A DNA stretch of 64,000 nt from Unio delphinus (taxonomy: Eukaryota > Mollusca > Bivalvia > Unionida > Unionidae), in assembly GCA_029339505.1 (NCBI GenBank), contig JAQISU010000163.1:1736001-1800000 (forward strand). Reading direction: 5' to 3'. Position numbers and translations under genes: made by a program. This document shows, one piece after another, positions 60,831 to 64,000 of this stretch. A model generated the notes under the pieces. That model searched no databases and was not told where the DNA came from. It saw only the letters and a list, made by a program, of their open reading frames with translations. Positions within the stretch are counted from its first letter, which is position 1; each line of letters begins with the position of its first letter.

Positions 60831-61002
60831 CATGTTTGTGATTCAAATTGTATAGAAAAGAAGTAATATCTGTCTAAAGTGCTTTAATACTTATGTATAT
60901 TAGTTTTTAAATTCATTGTCAGCAAACATTTTCGTCCAGCTTTAACACAAATATGAGTAGCAAGTTTTATCATTTGAATCTTGATGCATAATATAATAAT
61001 AC

Positions 61003-61150
61003 CTGATGATTCTTAGAGTTCTGAGAGGAAGTTGCCGCAAAATCACTGGGTCAAACTGTGTTAAATATTCTACAACCTTAGAAATATGGATCTTCCCTAA
61101 TGAGAGTTCTGCCCTGTAGACATTGAGTAGATCTGCTGACTCATTTAAAC
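61003..61150 (-). CDS. Internal exon of the unidentified minus-strand gene
   Basis: Acceptor TTTTATTGGCAG and donor GTATTATT enclose 148 bases reading LNESADLLNVYRAELSLGK, IHISKVVEYLTQFDPVIL, RQLPLRTLRII and a split Arg. Leucines recur at short spacing, suggesting a helical or leucine-rich repeat region, but no family is certain. It begins in phase 1 and ends in phase 2, compatible with both neighbours. Confidence 0.7.
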
Positions 61151-62200
61151 CTGCCAATAAAAGCAAGAAAAAAATTAAATAAATAATAATCCATTGATAT
61201 AATGAAATATAAATATTTCTTAAAGCAAGAACTTCTGAAATAACATTCCAATCAAACAAAAGTACCATAGATGCTCAGTTAAAAGTCCACCTGCATTATA
61301 TAGTTAATATAATGGCAGATCTGGGCTCATGCAGGCTTTTTGAGGGTAATAGGTTAAACAATACAGTTCCTGATTACTGGTGCATTATGTGATGGCAGAT
61401 TGAGGTCTATTCTGTTTGAAATTCACTTATTGGGAGTATACAAGGTACTTCTTACAGTTTTTTTAAAGCATAAATTTAGAAAGGATAATACGTTGTCTGG
61501 ATAATCAAAATTTGATTAACAAATAGAACTGTGAATGACAGCATCTGGATTGAATGGGTCTTATAATTATAAATATTTCTATCAGTAATTGAGTAATTAT
61601 TAACATGTAGGCATTAAGATAATTAATTAAATAATTCACATTTACTACTCACACTGTCCATATTGGAATGATTGCATTGGTGCGAAGGATGGCCATTCAA
61701 GGTTTGATCTTGTAAAGACAAGTGTTAAAGGACTTGGATCAAGTTAAACTCTGCTGACATGTTTTCCACTCACACCTGTGCCAGCAGGTAATTGACTTTC
61801 ATCAACAATTTATTTATTTAGTTTCAAATACTGAATGCATTTAATTGGACTTGTCAGTCTTTAATTGTGTTTGATTAGCTTTTAATTTCTGTATAACAGA
61901 TTATACACTATCATAGTCGGGTTCAATTAGCAACAATCAGGTGTAAGAATAACCTTTTATCTTCTTGTATCTACCTCTCCCACTATCTCCTAATTACATT
62001 TATTTCCATCAAAAAGTATAATTTAAAATACCACTATAATTATAATTCTATGAGGTTATAATCACTTTTGTTTCTTTCTGATTTCTGTTTTAATTATGGA
62101 TATGTGCACATTATAATTTCTGGAGGCACATTAGTAGTCAATACATGTGAATAATCAGATTAATCAGCATGTGGATAATCAATGTTTTACTGTAACTGTC
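61151..62200. other. Intronic DNA, nothing recognised
   Basis: AT-rich. Copies of a short motif around ATGGCAGATC occur near 61310 and 61390, as at 45.1 and 50.6 kb. Confidence 0.45.
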
Positions 62201-62237
62201 ACCTTTCCTGCTTTTCTCACTTAGCACAGTCAAACAC

Positions 62238-62413
62238 CTGAATCTTGTATTTTCATACTTCTGCGATGACTGTTTCGACTTTGGGCACGATAAAACATTA
62301 AAACTGTCACCTTTCCTGCTTGTCTCACTGAGCACATACAAATACCTGAATCCTGTATTTTCATACTTCTGTGATGACTGTCTGAACTTTGGGCTGATGT
62401 ACATCTTGTACTT
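62238..62413 (-). repeat. 108-bp tandem duplication covering an exon and its donor
   Basis: About 90 bases ending at the donor GATTCAG|GTRTTTG occur twice with a 108-base step (donors after 62346 and 62238). The matched part covers the 3' side of the 62346-62413 exon and the start of its intron. Confidence 0.88.
62346..62413 (-). CDS. Exon of the unidentified minus-strand gene, with a tandem second copy
   Basis: AG at 62415-62414 and the donor GTATTTG bound 68 bases. In the frame compatible with the next exon it reads STRCTSAQSSDSHHRSMKIQ then DS, ending in phase 1. The tandem copy ending at 62238 reads AQSRNSHRRSMKIQDS in the same phase. A serine and histidine rich linker is likely. The pyrimidine tract of the acceptor is weak. 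Confidence 0.5.
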
Positions 62414-62778
62414 CTAAGTCATTCTTGGTTCACAAAAATCTCAAGGATAGAGCTTATGATTTTTCGGTATGGGTTATCACAGACCGTATCACATATGTTG
62501 GGTATATTTCATGAAATTTAAACTTGTTCAACAATATGGCAGGTTTAACCATTACTTGTCATCCATGGCCCAAAGAGAGATACCGAAATTTATTTCCTTT
62601 TCTGATTTGAAAACTGGTTTTTAAATTTACAAATGAAAAAAAAGCATTACTTCTGGCATCCATGCTATAATTTATTTTAAACTTATTTGACCAGAACATA
62701 TTTTGTATTGCTTCATCTGAAAAACAGCTTGTAGAACCATAATAAATCAGCCTAAATCCAAGATTAGAACCAAATTAA

Positions 62779-63472
62779 CTCATTCGTCCCCAATCCCATA
62801 AATACGCGTGATCTGGTTTCTGCATTTAATGGCCAATCTGGCCAATAGTTGAAGTTTGTTGACTGCATTTAATGGCTGATCCCATCTTTCATCGCTCTAA
62901 TTGGTTACCAATATTAACCAATCAGAAATGATTTTACTTTTCTTTGTGCAAATTTGAATTGTTCAGAAACCAAGGGTTACTAAGGGAGAGCAGTTTCATA
63001 AGGCATGTTCTGTTCATGAAAAATCGTAAGTGATGGCGGACATAAGACTTGATAATGGTGAGAGCGAAAATGAGGAATTTCACTGGTTTAATCTTGAAAA
63101 TAATGAGCAAGCAAACGAAAAATATGTAGGGCAGTTGGATATTTTGTGAGATTTATATTCGGATAAAGAAGTGACTGAGACTAACTCATCAAATAAAGAG
63201 GATACTGATAGTAATGATAATAGAGTTCTTGCAGATCTAGCAAACTGTAGCGATCGTGTCAATTTCATTAATAGTATAGCAATAAGTTGTGAAAGACATA
63301 GACAAAGAGAAGAAATAAATAGAAGAAACAAAATCAGTGTGAAGACAAATTCATTTGGAATAGTTGGTGGATTTGTATATGGATATAAGAAGAGAAATTA
63401 GATAAGAGTGAATGCATGTGCATGATATTTACAAAATTGTCTAAATAGGTAACAGTGCTGGGGCTGAATGAG
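62779..63472. mobile_element. PiggyBac-like element with TTAA target duplication
   Basis: TTAA at 62775-62778 and 63473-63476 flank ends CTCATTCGTCCCCA and, reverse complemented, CTCATTCAGCCCCA (12 of 14). TTAA target choice and CTCATTC-type ends fit piggyBac. The element is 694 bases long, too short to encode a transposase, so it is non-autonomous. Confidence 0.75.
63033..63401 (+). pseudogene. Broken short frame inside the piggyBac-like element
   Basis: ATG at 63033 opens MADIRLDNGESENEEFHWF and an acidic stretch, with a TGA at 63147-63149. The same frame continues with DLYSDKEVTETNSSNKED and ends in a basic segment ERHRQREEINRRNK and GFVYGYKKRN before a stop. It could be the N-terminal remnant of a piggyBac transposase; no catalytic part is present. 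Confidence 0.5.
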
Positions 63473-63476
63473 TTAA

Positions 63477-64000
63477 ACCCACCTGAATCAAAGATTACAA
63501 CCAGAATTAATCAGCTTTAATCAAAGATTACAACCAGAATTAATCAGCCTAAATCAAAGATTAGAATTTATAATAAACCTGCCTGAATCAAGATTACATA
63601 TTGACAACCAGAATTAATCAGCCTAAATCAAAGATTAGAATTTATAATAAACCTGCCTGAATCAAGATTACATATTGACAACCAGAATTAATCAGCCTAA
63701 ATCAAAGATTAGAATTTATAATAAACCAGCCTTAATCAAAATTACATATTGACAACTAGAATTAATCAGCCTAAATCAAAGATTAGAATTTATAATAAAC
63801 CAGCCTGAATCAAGATTACATATTGACAACCAGAATAAATCAGCCTTAATCAAAGATTACAACCAGAATTAATCAGCCTTAATCAAAGATTACAACCAGA
63901 ATTAATCAGCCTTAATCAAAGATTACAACCAGAATAAATCAGCTGTAATCAAAGATTACAACCAGAATAAATCAGCCTTAATCAAAGATTACAACCAGAA
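63477..64000 (+). repeat. Compound minisatellite, 33-bp and about 90-bp units
   Basis: Units of AAATCAAAGATTACAACCAG + AATTAATCAGCCT alternate with a longer block containing AGAATTTATAATAAACC and ATCAAGATTACATATTGAC. The array runs off the window. Confidence 0.93.

Overview
The window looks like AT-rich chromosomal DNA of a marine invertebrate, most probably a mollusc and perhaps a bivalve. This is inferred from the mix of L1/Tx1-like and L2-like LINEs, tRNA-derived SINEs, MULE, hAT, pogo and piggyBac relics, and very dense mini- and microsatellites. Introns with GT..AG borders show it is eukaryotic. I see no bacterial operons, CRISPR arrays or rRNA.

Layout. 1-0.5 kb: last exon of a J-domain protein, with a poly(A) signal. 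0.5-2.9 kb: mostly featureless, with a ribozyme-like stem, a promoter-like patch and an isolated GC-rich island. 3-5.6 kb: decayed L1/Tx1-like LINE (copy A) split by a TA microsatellite. 6-11 kb: near-complete LINE of the same family (copy B); ORF1 is intact and ORF2 carries two frameshifts. 11-17 kb: A-rich non-coding DNA with microsatellites and a 25-bp minisatellite. 17.2-20.4 kb: decayed L2-like LINE (copy C) with a TAG tail. 20.6-28.2 kb: satellite of about 162 units of 47 bp with no net length change. 28.2-33 kb: LINE relic, a MITE with 19-bp inverted ends, a SINE, a 33-bp array open on both strands, a MULE transposase pseudogene and a hAT MITE with a perfect 8-bp target duplication. 34-40.5 kb: L2-like LINE copies E and D on the minus strand and a 691-bp direct duplication. 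42-64 kb: minisatellite-rich DNA holding exons of a minus-strand gene, plus a pogo/Tigger relic, a piggyBac-like element and a second SINE.

The minus-strand gene was pieced together from splice sites and codon phase. Exons at 62346-62413, 61003-61150, 58458-58530, 55527-55629 and 49905-50059 join in phase and end in a stop; I do not recognise the protein. Minisatellites beside it copy its own splice signals: four tandem acceptors next to exon 58458-58530 and a 108-bp duplication covering the exon at 62346-62413 and its donor.

No cellular pathway is encoded here. The main content is repeat biology: two LINE lineages, several DNA transposon families, a satellite with higher-order structure and repeats that spread splice sites.
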